Under the pieces are notes generated by a model. That model worked only from the letters and a program-made list of their open reading frames with translations, ran no database searches and was not told the origin of the DNA. 35,505 nt of DNA from Myxococcales bacterium FL481. Its GTDB lineage: Bacteria; Myxococcota_A; Polyangia; Nannocystales; Nannocystaceae. The first letter of the stretch is position 1; each line of letters starts with the position of its first letter. This document shows, one piece after another, positions 16,338-25,487 of this stretch. The stretch is taken from assembly GCA_006508105.1 (NCBI GenBank), contig QKPP01000103.1, positions 1-35,505 on the forward strand, written 5' to 3'. The translations under genes were made by a program, and so were the position numbers.

Positions 16338-18350
16338 ATGGCACGGCCGCTCTCCATCGAATGGCGAATCGCTTGGCGTCATCTCGGCGTCGGCGAGGCT
16401 CGGCCGCGCTGGAGCGGCATCGTGCTGGTTGTGGCCGCGTTTCTCGTCGTGGTGGGCGGCGGGATGGGAACGTACGCAGCGGTGGAACTCGCAGCCCCCG
16501 CCGCGACGGAGGATGCCCTCGCCGCGTTCGTCGGGTCTAGCACCAGTCAGCTTCAACAGCATTACGGCTTGTTCGCGGCGCTGACGGTGCTTGCCGGCGG
16601 TATGCTGCTGATCTTCGGCGTGTTGGGGCGCTTCTTCAACCTGTTGGCGAGCATTATCACCTTCTCGGTCATGCTCGGATGCATGGCCTTGGTCGTGGTG
16701 CTTTCGCTGATGAGTGGGTTCGAAGGGGACTTGCGCGACAAGATCTTGAACCAGAAAGCACACATTCGGGTGGCTGCCGGCGACGGCAATCGCTTCGGCG
16801 ACTACAGCGAGCTTGTCGAGCACATCGCGGCCGCCGATGGCATCGCCGGCGCGAGTCCCTATCTCGACGGGGAGGTCTTGGTCCGAAGTGGGGTGAACCG
16901 CCAGGGAGCCACGTTGATCGGGGTCTTGCCGCAGCGATTGCGAACGGTTTCCAACGTGCACGACATCATGAGCGAGGGCGTGTTCGAGAGCCTGGGGGAC
17001 CCGAGCCTCGTACCGGACGTGGTGCGACCGAGCGCGGCGAGGCCCACTCGCCCCTGGCGGCTGCGACACCTCGAGCCCGACGATGAGCTCGCCCCGGTGG
17101 TCACGCCTTCGAGCTCAACCGGGTCGGCGCCGTCGGACCCGGCCGACGAAGATCGACCCGCTCGTCCGACCGCATCTCCGTTCCAGCGTTCCCCGCCCCA
17201 ATCGGGCGCGGCTATGGACCTCGACTCCCCTCGTCCCGCTCCGTTCCCGTCGCGCGCCGTCGATCTGAGGTCGGCCGCGAACCCGGGTTGGGAAGACCCG
17301 TTGCAGACCCTTCGGCCGAGCCGAGTGGAACGGGCCGCGACGAGGGATCGCGATGCATCGACGCCATCATCGGGGCCGAGCTTCTCCGACGCGATGCGGC
17401 GGGTCGCGCTCGGTGCCGCCACCGGCGAAGGGTGGGAGGATCCGGCGGCCGAGCTCGACTTGGTCGACGCGGCGGCTGAGCCGGAGCCTGAGGTCGCGCC
17501 GGCCCCTTCCACCGAGCCACAATCAGGTTCTTCGGGCACGCTCGCGCAACCGATCCTCCTCGGTCGAGAGCTCGCGATGGAGATCGCCGTCCAGGTTGGC
17601 GCGCCGGTGCAGTTGATCACGCCTATCGGCCGCATGACGCCGGCGGGACGGTTGCCTGGGGTGTTGGCGACCCGGGTTGGCGGCGTGTTCTACTCGGGGA
17701 TGTACGAATACGATCGCAAGAACGTCTACATCCCGTTGGGCGTCGCGCAGGCGTTCCTACGAACGGGCGATCGGATCTCCGGGATTGAGATCAAGCTCGA
17801 CGACATCGACGAGCTCGCGGCGGGCCAGCAGGCCGTCGACAAGATCGTTCGCGCCGCTGGTCGTCATGACGAGTTGGTGGTCGAGACGTGGCTCGACCTC
17901 AATCGCAACCTTTTCGCGGCGATGTTTCTAGAGAAGCTGGCGATGTTCATCGCCCTGCTGTTTGTCGTGCTTGTCGCTTCGTTCGGGATCCTTGCCAGCA
18001 ATCTGATGAGCGTCCTGGAGAAAGCCAAAGAGATTGCCATTCTCAAGGCGATGGGCAGCAATGATCAGCTCATCCGTGATGTGTTCGTGCGCGAGGGTCT
18101 CTGCATGGGGTTGCTCGGGGCGATCTGCGGCATCTTGGTGGGGCTCGGGCTTTGCTTGGCGTTGGCGCGCTACGGCTTCCCGATCAACGAGGACGTGTAC
18201 TACTTCGAGCGGTTGCCGGTGGTGGTCAACCCAGTCGAAGTGCTCATCGTGGGTGCGGCCGCGTTGGTCATCGTGTGGGGCTCTAGTCTGTATCCCGCCC
18301 GTGTCGCCTCCCGGATGCGCCCCGTTGACGGCCTGCGCCAGGGCGAGTAG
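16338..18350 (+). CDS. lolC: Lipoprotein-releasing ABC transporter permease, LolC/E type, with insertions
   Basis: LolC/E permeases extract outer-membrane lipoproteins from the inner membrane together with LolD. The 670-residue product has the family N terminus split: IEWRIAWRHL (8-17) and FFNLLASIITFSVMLGCMALVVVLSLMSGFEGDLRDKIL (99-137). Between them is an extra pair of hydrophobic helices (about 27-49 and 80-98). The periplasmic domain is interrupted by a Pro/Ser/Asp-rich, probably disordered insertion of about 175 residues (about 228-402). GWEDP occurs twice in it (317-321, 365-369). The C-terminal FtsX-like domain has three helices (about 532-556, 587-611, 636-655) with EKAKEIAILKAMGS and the ending YPARVASRMRPVDGLR. 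Ordinary family members have about 400-415 residues. lolD lies downstream with its own promoter. LolC, LolE or a single LolF-like permease cannot be separated by eye. Confidence 0.85.
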   Translation: MARPLSIEWRIAWRHLGVGEARPRWSGIVLVVAAFLVVVGGGMGTYAAVELAAPAATEDALAAFVGSSTSQLQQHYGLFAALTVLAGGMLLIFGVLGRFFNLLASIITFSVMLGCMALVVVLSLMSGFEGDLRDKILNQKAHIRVAAGDGNRFGDYSELVEHIAAADGIAGASPYLDGEVLVRSGVNRQGATLIGVLPQRLRTVSNVHDIMSEGVFESLGDPSLVPDVVRPSAARPTRPWRLRHLEPDDELAPVVTPSSSTGSAPSDPADEDRPARPTASPFQRSPPQSGAAMDLDSPRPAPFPSRAVDLRSAANPGWEDPLQTLRPSRVERAATRDRDASTPSSGPSFSDAMRRVALGAATGEGWEDPAAELDLVDAAAEPEPEVAPAPSTEPQSGSSGTLAQPILLGRELAMEIAVQVGAPVQLITPIGRMTPAGRLPGVLATRVGGVFYSGMYEYDRKNVYIPLGVAQAFLRTGDRISGIEIKLDDIDELAAGQQAVDKIVRAAGRHDELVVETWLDLNRNLFAAMFLEKLAMFIALLFVVLVASFGILASNLMSVLEKAKEIAILKAMGSNDQLIRDVFVREGLCMGLLGAICGILVGLGLCLALARYGFPINEDVYYFERLPVVVNPVEVLIVGAAALVIVWGSSLYPARVASRMRPVDGLRQGE

Positions 18351-18510
18351 CGGGGCGGACCCGCGGCTGATCCGCTCAGGGGCCGTCATGCCGAGGCGAG
18401 GCGACGCGGCCCCGCACGGTGTCCGATCGAGCGGGAGCGCCGCAGGTGAACCGCGGCGTACCGTCGCGGTTCGTGGCCGCGGTCACACCTCGCCTAGCCG
18501 CGTCTCGTCG

Positions 18511-18539
18511 TTGACAGGGCAATACGCGGGTTCTAGGGT
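18511..18539 (+). promoter_or_regulatory. Strong candidate promoter of lolD-bamA
   Basis: A consensus TTGACA -35 (18511-18516), a 17-nt spacer and TAGGGT (18534-18539). The lolD ATG follows 15 nt after the hexamer, so the leader would be about 8 nt. Confidence 0.7.
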
Positions 18540-18554
18540 CGCCCCGCTCTGCCC

Positions 18555-19283
18555 ATGGCTCCCCACGTCGCCTCGGATCGCCCGACTCTCGTGCAAGTCA
18601 TCGAGATGTGCAAAGAGTTCACGCTAGGAGCTCGGGTCCTCACGGTGCTGCGCAACGTCAACTTGACCCTCCACGAGGGCGAGATGGTGACGATCATCGG
18701 GGCCTCCGGGGCGGGGAAGTCCACTCTGTTGCACTGCCTGGGCACACTAGACCTTCCCACGTCTGGCGAAATCTTGTTCGGAAACGTGGATATCACGCGG
18801 CTTCCTCCTCCCGATCTCGCACAGTTTCGCAATCGCACGATCGGGTTCGTGTTCCAGTTCCACCACCTGCTCCCCGAGTTCGACGCACTCGAAAACGTGA
18901 TGATGCCCGCGATGATCGCTCGTTTGCCGGTGAGTGAGGCCCGTGAGCGGGGGAGCGAGATGCTCCACAGCGTGGGCTTGGCCGATCGGATGCACCACCG
19001 TCCGGGGGAGCTTTCGGGCGGTGAACAGCAACGGGTCGCGATCGCCCGGGCCTTGGTCATGCAGCCCAAACTGCTTCTTGCCGACGAACCCACCGGGAAC
19101 CTCGACACGCGCACCAGTCATGAGGTGCACGAGTTGTTGTTCCGACTCAACGCAGATCACAACCTCTCGATGCTCGTTGTGACCCACAACATGGAACTCG
19201 CGCACCAGATGCCCCGTGTCGTCCGCATGGCCGACGGGATGGTGTCCGACGTCGACTCCGCCGCCGCCCCGACGCCCGCATGA
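18555..19283 (+). CDS. lolD: Lipoprotein-releasing system ATP-binding protein LolD
   Basis: The 242-residue ABC ATPase powers lipoprotein release by the LolC/E permease. It has Walker [10 protein letters not shown], a Q-loop region in [22 protein letters not shown], signature [16 protein letters not shown], Walker [12 protein letters not shown] and the switch His in VVTHNMELA. The [16 protein letters not shown]-like stretch is characteristic of LolD. It has its own consensus promoter 204 nt downstream of the permease gene, and its stop codon overlaps the bamA ATG (ATGA at 19280-19283), implying translational coupling with bamA. Confidence 0.93.
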   Translation: MAPHVASDRPTLVQVIEMCKEFTLGARVLTVLRNVNLTLHEGEMVTIIGASGAGKSTLLHCLGTLDLPTSGEILFGNVDITRLPPPDLAQFRNRTIGFVFQFHHLLPEFDALENVMMPAMIARLPVSEARERGSEMLHSVGLADRMHHRPGELSGGEQQRVAIARALVMQPKLLLADEPTGNLDTRTSHEVHELLFRLNADHNLSMLVVTHNMELAHQMPRVVRMADGMVSDVDSAAAPTPA

Positions 19284-21958
19284 GCCAGATCGTTCCTTCT
19301 TTTGGCGCCACCATTCCGCGTCGCCGTCCGAGCGCCGTCGTGGCCACCCACCATTGCCGGCGCCCCGCCGCGGTCTCGCTCTCGCGGGGTCGCCAGCGGC
19401 GCGCTAGCGTTCGGGCTCTCTGGGCGCTGTTCTTGTTGGTGGTCTCGGTCGGGCTGCAGCCGGCATCGGCTCAGGCGGCCAACCAGATCCCCGGACCGCG
19501 CTTGTCGAGCTTGCTGATCGCCGAGGATCCAGACGCTATCTACGGGCAGCCGATCGCCGAAATCAGATTCAAGGGGAATCGCCGCGTTGAGTCCGAGGCC
19601 ATGCTGTTGGAACTCGACAGCGCTCCGAGCGAGCTGGTGTCTCGGCTCAAGCTGGCCGCCGATGTGCACAAGCTGTGGGCCCTGGGGTACTTCGACGACG
19701 TTCGCATCGAAGGCGAGCTAACCCCGGCGGGGGTCGTGCTCACGTACGTGGTCAAAGAGCGACCGACCGTACGCAAGATCATTCTCGAGGGCAACTCGAA
19801 GATCAAGCTCGACGATGTCAACGCGGTGTTGGATCTCGCGGCCAACGAGGTGCTCGACCTCGGCAAGGTCAAGGCCAACGTGGAGAAGGTGAAGTCCTTG
19901 TACACCGAGGAGGGCTTCTTCTTGGCCGAGGTTTCGTACGTGCTGCGCCCGGTCGATGACGAGACGGGCAAGGTCGATGTCGTCATCGTGGTCGACGAGG
20001 CGGCCGAAGTCATCGTTCGTGAGATCACGTTTGTCGGCAATAAAGCGTTCCGCGACCACGAGCTGCGCAAGTTCATGCTGACGCGAACGGGGAGCTATCT
20101 CAGTGTGATCACCAAGCAGGCGGGGGGCGTCTACAACCGAGACGCGTTCACGCAAGACTACACGAACTTGCGCAGCTACTACATGGACAAAGGCTACCTC
20201 GAGGCCGACGTCGGTGATGCTGAGCTAGCGTTGAGCCCCGATCGCCGCTTCGCTCACGTGACGATTCCGCTGACCGAGGGGCCGTTGTTTCACATCGGCG
20301 AGATCCGAGCCAAGGAAGTGGTGCCGCGGGGGGAAGAGCAGTTGTTCTCCGAGGAGGTGCTGCAAGAGATCATTGAACCCCACCTCAAAGTCGGTGATGT
20401 CGCGTCAGTTGGCAAGCTCAACGAGGTTCGCCAAGCGATCGAAAACCGCTACAAAAACTCCGGGCACGCGTACGTCAACGTGATTCCCAACCAGCGCTTC
20501 GATCGCGAAAACCTCAAGCTGTACACGGTTCTCGAGGTCCAAAAGGGCCCGCTGGTGTACATCGAGCGGGTCAACATCTACGGCCACGACCGGACCTCCG
20601 ACAAGGTGATCCGCCGCGAGATTCCGCTCAAAGAGGGGGACTTGTACTCCGAGACGGGCAAGAACGCCGCAGAGTACCGGGTCTTGCGTCTGGGCTTTTT
20701 CGAGGAGGCGAATGTGTCGACTTCGCGTGGGTCGGACGACGACAAGATCGAGCTCAACGTCGAGGTCACCGAGCGTCGCACCGGGTCGTTCCAAGTCGGC
20801 GCGGGCTTTAGCACCGTGGAGCGCTTCGTTTTGCAGGCGCAGATCTCTTACGACAACTTTCGCGGGCAGGGCAGCTCTCTCTCTCTCGTCGCGCAGATGT
20901 CGGGGTTTCGGCAGCTGTTCAACTTTCGCTACTTCACGCGCTACTTCCTCGATACCAAATGGAACTTCGTCTTCAGCCTGTTCCGCTCGGTCAACGCGTT
21001 TCGCAACTTCAGTCGGGCGAGTACGGGAGCGACCTTCGAGTGGGGTTACCCCGTACCCAAGATGCCGGATTTGTCGTTGTGGGCGGGGTACGAGATCGAG
21101 GACGTTCGGGCCGACGACACGGGTGGCGTGGGGGCCGGCGGCGCGGGCGGGATCTTCAACCCGGGAGGGCAGGTCACAAGCACGGGGCAGCAGATGATCT
21201 CGAATCTGTTCGCCAACGGCATCACATCAGCGGCGACCGCCCGAGTGCAGTACGATTCCCGTGACAACTTGTTGTTTCCGACTTCGGGACAGTTCCACTC
21301 GCTACAAGGACAATTCGCGACCAAGTACCTGGGCTCGCAGAACCGCTACAACCGCTACTTGCTGCGCACCCGATTCTATTTCCCGGTCATTCGCACCGAT
21401 CGCTCATTTCGAGCTTGGCTCGTGTTTCGCTCGCAGTTGCAGGTCGGTTATGTTCATAGCAATACCCGCAAAGGCGTGCCCGTGTTCGAGCGATGGTTCG
21501 CCGGCGGCGTATTCGGCCACGGCCAGATTCGCGGGTTTCAAATGCGCGGGCTCGGTCCCAAGATCAAAGTCCAAGACGGGCCCGCCCCGACCGACCCGCT
21601 TCGGTCGACCGACGTCGGCGGGAACTTGCTGACTGCGCTGAACTTGGAGCTCGAGTTCATGATGGTTCCGCCGGCGAACATCAAGGGCGTGTTGTTCTTT
21701 GATACGGGGAACACATTCAACACCGAGGCGCTGTACTGCACCGAGCCCGATCCCGTGCAGCTGCCCAAGAGCGACCCGTGCGCAAACTTTCGCTTTCGCA
21801 ATCTTCGCGCGTCCGTCGGTTGGGGGCTCAGGTGGCGGTCGCCAATCGGCCCGCTGCGCTTCGAGTGGGGCATCCCCATCGACCGTCAGCCACGGACCGC
21901 CTTCGTCGCGGCGGATCAGCCGATCGTCTTCGAGTTCAACGTGGGCACGGGGTTTTAG
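19280..21958 (+). CDS. bamA: Outer membrane protein assembly factor BamA
   Basis: BamA inserts beta-barrel proteins into the outer membrane. The 892-residue product has a signal peptide with an unusually long basic n-region (hydrophobic core about 45-63, cleavage after SAQA near 66). Five POTRA domains follow (about 90-160, 163-240, 243-331, 333-423, 425-500), then a C-terminal 16-strand barrel (about 501-892) ending in Phe. The loop-6 motif appears as IRGF (750-753), a conservative form of VRGF. A Gly-rich loop (about 613-625) lies in the barrel. Its ATG overlaps the lolD stop codon, so the N terminus may have no independent leader. The long n-region could mean an incorrect start, but I see no better in-frame codon. 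skp genes follow. Confidence 0.95.
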   Translation: MSQIVPSFGATIPRRRPSAVVATHHCRRPAAVSLSRGRQRRASVRALWALFLLVVSVGLQPASAQAANQIPGPRLSSLLIAEDPDAIYGQPIAEIRFKGNRRVESEAMLLELDSAPSELVSRLKLAADVHKLWALGYFDDVRIEGELTPAGVVLTYVVKERPTVRKIILEGNSKIKLDDVNAVLDLAANEVLDLGKVKANVEKVKSLYTEEGFFLAEVSYVLRPVDDETGKVDVVIVVDEAAEVIVREITFVGNKAFRDHELRKFMLTRTGSYLSVITKQAGGVYNRDAFTQDYTNLRSYYMDKGYLEADVGDAELALSPDRRFAHVTIPLTEGPLFHIGEIRAKEVVPRGEEQLFSEEVLQEIIEPHLKVGDVASVGKLNEVRQAIENRYKNSGHAYVNVIPNQRFDRENLKLYTVLEVQKGPLVYIERVNIYGHDRTSDKVIRREIPLKEGDLYSETGKNAAEYRVLRLGFFEEANVSTSRGSDDDKIELNVEVTERRTGSFQVGAGFSTVERFVLQAQISYDNFRGQGSSLSLVAQMSGFRQLFNFRYFTRYFLDTKWNFVFSLFRSVNAFRNFSRASTGATFEWGYPVPKMPDLSLWAGYEIEDVRADDTGGVGAGGAGGIFNPGGQVTSTGQQMISNLFANGITSAATARVQYDSRDNLLFPTSGQFHSLQGQFATKYLGSQNRYNRYLLRTRFYFPVIRTDRSFRAWLVFRSQLQVGYVHSNTRKGVPVFERWFAGGVFGHGQIRGFQMRGLGPKIKVQDGPAPTDPLRSTDVGGNLLTALNLELEFMMVPPANIKGVLFFDTGNTFNTEALYCTEPDPVQLPKSDPCANFRFRNLRASVGWGLRWRSPIGPLRFEWGIPIDRQPRTAFVAADQPIVFEFNVGTGF

Positions 21959-22268
21959 CCGCCCGTTTCCACGTTGGTGCGCTCGGCCTCGCGAGGCGCC
22001 CCGCCGGGCTGGAGTTGTGCGCGACGGTCCGTCAGCACGACAGCGGTGTCGGCAGCGCCGCCGAACGATCGCATCCGCGTTCGGGCTCCGTCCTCGTCAT
22101 GAGGCGGCCGCGACGGCCGTGGCGGAGAGGCTCAAAGGCGAGAGTCGCCGGCGCCAAGCCCGCGACCGCTATGGTCGCCACGCTGCACGGGTGGTTGAAT
22201 AGGTCGCCGCCAGACAGCGTTTCCCTCGCGGTTGCTGCCTTGAGCCAGCACAGTTAGGTTCGCCCTCC
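21959..22268. other. Intergenic spacer between bamA and skp
   Basis: This 310-nt stretch has no supported gene. It contains the palindrome GCCTCGCGAGGC (21986-21997), without a T tract, and at its end a good candidate promoter for the first skp gene. Confidence 0.5.
22232..22260 (+). promoter_or_regulatory. Candidate promoter of the tandem skp genes
   Basis: TTGCTG (22232-22237), 17 nt, TAGGTT (22255-22260), then 8 nt to ATG 22269. The predicted transcript starts within about 2 nt of the start codon. Confidence 0.5.
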
Positions 22269-22811
22269 ATGCGTCGACTCGCTCGCGTGCTGTTTTTGTC
22301 CTTGCCTCTCTCTCTAGGCGTAGCCTCCGTGGTTCCCTCGGTGTCCGCGGCCGCGGGCCCGGGCGTCCGGTTGGCACTCGTCGACGTCCAGCGCTGCATC
22401 ATGGAGACCAAAGAGGGCAAGACCGCGAAACGCGACCTCGAGAAGGTCTTCTCCAAGAACCAAAGCCGGCTCGAACGAAAGGGCAAGGACCTGCAAAAGG
22501 CGCTCGACGACCTTCGTGCGAAGTCCACGATGCTCTCCCCGGCCGAGGTGACGCGTCGCCAACAACAACTCGCCCGGCAAGATGCGGAGCTTCAGCAGCT
22601 TTATCAGAAGCTCAGCGAGGAGCTGGCGCAAAAGGAGGCGCTCTTGACCGAGCGCATCTACGGGCGCGTTGCGCAGATCGTGAAACAGATCGCGCTAGAG
22701 GAGAAGGTCGAGATTGTCCTCGTGCGCTCCCAGGCCACGGTGCTGTTCGCCCGCCCGTCCCTTGATCTCACCAATCGGGTCATCTTGGCCTACGACAAAA
22801 AGCACAAATAA
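22269..22811 (+). CDS. skp: Skp/OmpH family periplasmic chaperone (first copy)
   Basis: Skp holds unfolded outer-membrane proteins in the periplasm. The 180-residue product has a Sec signal peptide (hydrophobic core about 6-22, cleavage near VSAAA) and the family strand LALVDVQRCIMETKEGKTAKRDLEKVF. A long charged coiled-coil arm (about 60-130) and the closing strand VEIVLVRSQATVLFARPSLDLTNRVI follow. It lies downstream of bamA, as in many Gram-negatives, and 2 nt before a second paralogue. A near-leaderless promoter is suggested upstream. Confidence 0.88.
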   Translation: MRRLARVLFLSLPLSLGVASVVPSVSAAAGPGVRLALVDVQRCIMETKEGKTAKRDLEKVFSKNQSRLERKGKDLQKALDDLRAKSTMLSPAEVTRRQQQLARQDAELQQLYQKLSEELAQKEALLTERIYGRVAQIVKQIALEEKVEIVLVRSQATVLFARPSLDLTNRVILAYDKKHK

Positions 22812-22813
22812 TC

Positions 22814-23395
22814 ATGATGCACTCCGCTCGACCCGGCCCGACCGGGCCCGTACGTATGTCCTCACTTGGTCGTTGGCTCGGCATCGCTGCGCTCCTCGGC
22901 ACGTTTGTCACCGCGGCTGGTACGCCGGCGACCGGCCTTGCTGCCGTGCCAGAAGTCAAGAAGATCGCCATGGTCGATCTTCAGCGGGTCCTCAACGAGA
23001 CCAAGCACGGCAAGAAGGCCCGCAGCGAGCTCGAAGCCAGTTCTAAGGTCAAGCAAGACAAGCTCGACAAGAAGCGGACCAAGCTCGAGGCTGAGCAAGC
23101 GAAGCTGTCGTCACTGTCCGGCGAGGCGCTGGCGCGGGCCCAAGAGAAGCTTCAGCGCGACATGATGGAGTGGCAGAGCATGTACATGGCGCTGCAGCAA
23201 GAACTCGCCCAGCAAGAGGGACGCCTGGTCGAGCAGATCTACACGAACTGCCAGGGACTCGTGAATGAGCTCGCCAAAGAGCTCAGTTTGGATCTCGTAC
23301 TTGTGCGCGACAACATGACGGTTATCTACGCGCGCGATGGGCAGGACATCACCAAAAAGCTCATCGATCGCTACGACCGAAAACACGCTGGCTAG
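22814..23395 (+). CDS. Skp/OmpH family periplasmic chaperone (second copy)
   Basis: A 193-residue paralogue of the preceding gene, with the same plan: signal peptide, KIAMVDLQRVLNETKHGKKARSELE, a charged coiled-coil arm with repeated Lys/Glu (about 75-140) and a closing strand LDLVLVRDNMTVIYARDGQDITKKLIDRYD. Tandem ATGs stand at 22814 and 22817; an internal ATG at 22856 (MSSLGRWLGIAALLG) would give a more normal signal peptide. It follows the first copy by 2 nt, so the pair is probably cotranscribed. The copies are clearly diverged, pointing to an old duplication; they could form mixed trimers or serve different clients. Confidence 0.86.
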   Translation: MMHSARPGPTGPVRMSSLGRWLGIAALLGTFVTAAGTPATGLAAVPEVKKIAMVDLQRVLNETKHGKKARSELEASSKVKQDKLDKKRTKLEAEQAKLSSLSGEALARAQEKLQRDMMEWQSMYMALQQELAQQEGRLVEQIYTNCQGLVNELAKELSLDLVLVRDNMTVIYARDGQDITKKLIDRYDRKHAG

Positions 23396-23499
23396 CCCGG
23401 GTCGGCGCCTAGGACCATGCGCCCCCGGTTGGCTCCGCGGGAACAAGCAGGGCGAGGGACGAGCACGAAGGCCGCGAGGTCCCCGCGCGACGCCTGGTC

Positions 23500-23505
23500 T
23501 ATGAT
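23500..23505 (+). promoter_or_regulatory. -10-like hexamer just before fabZ
   Basis: TATGAT, a near-consensus -10, ends 5 nt before the fabZ ATG. No clear -35 is visible at 15-18 nt spacing. Confidence 0.35.
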
Positions 23506-23510
23506 GGGGC

Positions 23511-23951
23511 ATGGACGTCAGTGCCATCGAGAGCATTCTTCCGCATCGCTATCCGTTCTTGTTTTTAGACCGAGTGCTCGAGGTCGAGCCGAATCGCCGC
23601 GTGCACGCGCGGAAGCTGGTGTCCATCAGCGACCCGATCCTTCAAGGACACTTTCCGGGGCTGCCGATCATGCCGGGGGTGGTGCTGGTGGAGACGATGG
23701 CCCAGGCCGCGATCGTCTTGTCCCGAGCGTCGGGCATGTTCGATCCCGAAAAAGAGATCTGCTACTTCCTGAGCATCAAGGACGCGAAGTTTCGGGCCTT
23801 GGTGCAGCCAGGAGATGCGCTTGACGTGCACGTCACGATGGAGCGCGGTGGCCGGATCGGGAAGTTCTCCGGCGAGATCAAGGTCGATGGCGAAGTACGG
23901 GCCAGCGCTTCGTTCGTGGCGGTGGTCGAACCCCGCAAGCAAGACGACTAG
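23511..23951 (+). CDS. fabZ: 3-hydroxyacyl-ACP dehydratase FabZ
   Basis: FabZ dehydrates 3-hydroxyacyl-ACP in type II fatty acid synthesis and competes with lipid A synthesis for substrate. The 146-residue product has the hot-dog fold signatures IESILPHRYPFLFLDRVLE, GHFPGLPIMPGVVLVETMAQAA (catalytic His47 and Glu61) and FLSIKDAKFRALVQPGD. Length is typical. The bamA-skp-fabZ order matches the common bamA-skp-lpxD-fabZ-lpxA cluster, but lpxD and lpxA are absent from both sides here. A lipoprotein gene starts 3 nt downstream. Confidence 0.96.
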   Translation: MDVSAIESILPHRYPFLFLDRVLEVEPNRRVHARKLVSISDPILQGHFPGLPIMPGVVLVETMAQAAIVLSRASGMFDPEKEICYFLSIKDAKFRALVQPGDALDVHVTMERGGRIGKFSGEIKVDGEVRASASFVAVVEPRKQDD

Positions 23952-23954
23952 ACC

Positions 23955-24593
23955 ATGTGGCGGCACCTGTGCATGCCGGTGTGGTTGGCCGTCCTCGTCG
24001 GCTTCGGTTGCGCCGCGCGGTCCGACCGAGAGTTGCGACGGGCGAGCGTGAATCTCGGGCAAGCGGTCGAGGCCGGGAATCGGGCCGAGGTCGTGGCTGG
24101 AGTGTCGCCCGGGTACCTGGCGCAGGTCGACGAAGCCGCGCTCGCACGTGGCCGCCAAGCGATCGCGCGCGACCTCGAGGCGCCGACCGTCGCATCGACT
24201 CCGATCATTGCTCTCGGCCGTGATCGGGTGGCCGCGACGCGGCGAGACGGCGCGAGCTTCCGCTTCGAGATGGATCCCACCGTCTACTATGCACAGGACA
24301 CCCCGCGGCGTGCGCTGACCAGCCTCATCCGCGCGTCACGGTTCGAGCGGTGGGATGTGCTCGTCGACCTCGCCCCGCGACGCTACCGGGCTGCGCTGAC
24401 CGAGCGAGCCGTCGCCACCGCTTGGGGGGAGGGCCCCGGCGGCGATGCGCTACGCGCGGCACGGGAGCAGCTGGCGGTTTGCCTCGACGGTCCGATCCAA
24501 CTGGACACCCACTTCGCGGTACTGATCTGCGATGGCAAGCCGGCGGCCACGCTCGAACGCGAGGGGTCCGTCTGGGTGGTGGCGGACTTCTAG
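23955..24593 (+). CDS. Putative lipoprotein, unknown function
   Basis: The 212-residue product starts with MWRHLCMPVWLAVLVGFGCAA, a short signal peptide ending in a lipobox (VGFGC) with the modified Cys at about residue 19. The mature part is rich in Arg and Ala. It contains a stretch resembling a small alpha/beta SnoaL/NTF2-like domain (SLIRASRFERWDVLVDLAPRRYRAAL and a closing strand GSVWVVADF), but I do not recognise the family. It starts 3 nt after fabZ and is probably cotranscribed. An outer-membrane lipoprotein next to the Lol and Bam genes could be an envelope factor; that is inference from position. Confidence 0.75.
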   Translation: MWRHLCMPVWLAVLVGFGCAARSDRELRRASVNLGQAVEAGNRAEVVAGVSPGYLAQVDEAALARGRQAIARDLEAPTVASTPIIALGRDRVAATRRDGASFRFEMDPTVYYAQDTPRRALTSLIRASRFERWDVLVDLAPRRYRAALTERAVATAWGEGPGGDALRAAREQLAVCLDGPIQLDTHFAVLICDGKPAATLEREGSVWVVADF

Positions 24594-24996
24594 AAGCCGC
24601 GCGGGGACTCGGGGTGTCGCCCGTTAGCGCTTGACGATCGCCGGGACCGGTTCATCGGTCAGCGGCGCTAGGCCGCTGGCACCGGGCAGGAACTGGCGGC
24701 GAGCCGGGCGCGATGTGCTCGGCCCAGATCGGTCGGCTCGCGCCGGCGCATCCAGGACCCGACGCTGACAGCGGCAGGGGACCTTGCGACGACTGGTGAG
24801 TCAATGCTGCATGCTCGGCTACGCGTTGTACGTCCGGGCACGTGGGCGCGAAGCCGGAGGGTCGACGGCCGCGCCGGGGTTGCAGCGCGAACGCCCGGTA
24901 CTAGCCTATTTATAGGTGCTGTTGTTTCTGCCCCAGCGTCGACATAAGCGGGTCACTTCCGTAGAAAACTCCGAGTTGGAGGGGTCGCGTGCCAAG
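24594..24996. other. Intergenic spacer before the Arg-rich small gene
   Basis: This stretch of about 400 nt has no confident gene. A hairpin AGCGGC-GCTAG-GCCGCT lies at 24661-24677, a TTGACG at 24631-24636 lacks a matching -10, and a candidate promoter lies at 24880-24907. Confidence 0.45.
24880..24907 (+). promoter_or_regulatory. Candidate promoter of the Arg-rich small gene
   Basis: TTGCAG (24880-24885), 16 nt, TAGCCT (24902-24907). An AT-rich TATTTATA overlaps the end. A GTG at 24916, in frame with the small gene, begins 8 nt after the hexamer. Confidence 0.45.
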
Positions 24997-25233
24997 ATGG
25001 GTGACATGCCCATGCGGTCTCCGGACGACGAGGTTCGCCAGCTGCACCGGCGCGAGCCACCGGCTCCACGCGAGCGCTCACGACGGCGCTCACGGCGTCG
25101 GTTCCGCGATGACCGTCCGCAACTGCGGCTGCCGATGCCGCTCTCGGACCAAGATCGCGAAGAAGCGCCGGAGCCAGCCTCTTCGAGCGACACGCCCGAG
25201 CGCGGCATTGCTCACGTCGACTTCTACATCTAG
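24997..25233 (+). CDS. Small Arg-rich, probably disordered protein
   Basis: A 78-residue product from ATG 24997 (a second ATG is at 25006), with GGAGGGG at 24978-24984 as possible ribosome binding site. Residues about 17-45 are dominated by Arg with Pro, followed by an acidic Ser/Pro/Glu segment and a hydrophobic end (IAHVDFYI). No domain is recognised; the composition suggests disorder and possible nucleic-acid contact. Alternatively, GTG 24916 would give 105 residues and sit just after a -10-like hexamer. A promoter-like element upstream supports a real transcript. A 42-bp tandem repeat begins 15 nt after the stop. Confidence 0.45.
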   Translation: MGDMPMRSPDDEVRQLHRREPPAPRERSRRRSRRRFRDDRPQLRLPMPLSDQDREEAPEPASSSDTPERGIAHVDFYI

Positions 25234-25248
25234 CGCCGCTCGGCGGGT

Positions 25249-25374
25249 TGATGGGCGCCGCGCGGTGCCATTGCCGCTCGTCGCGGCGGGTCATGGGCGC
25301 CACACAATGCCATTGACGCTCGTCGCGGCGGGTCAGGGGCGCCGCGCGATGCCATTGACGCTCGTCGCGGCGGC
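25249..25374. repeat. Three tandem copies of a 42-bp repeat
   Basis: Units at 25249-25290, 25291-25332 and 25333-25374 share the core TGGGCGCC...TGCCATTG.CGCTCGTCGCGGCGGG with a few substitutions each. Because 42 is a multiple of 3, every frame repeats as a 14-residue unit, but no supported gene covers the array. It lies between the Arg-rich small gene and the 3' end of the DUF721 gene. Confidence 0.85.
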
Positions 25375-25487
25375 TGCGACCAGTGTGCCGAAGAGGTAGG
25401 CCGAGCCGCTGACTGCAGCGAAGCGTGCAGGAGCGGGGATGGCCCCAGGGGTGGACAGACAGTTGCGTTCGATGACGTCTCGCCGGT

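Noticed and set aside
21778-22257. 159-residue frame across the end of bamA and the following spacer
   Set aside because: The first part is a shadow of bamA, and the spacer part is Arg-rich without motif, start signal or ribosome binding site.
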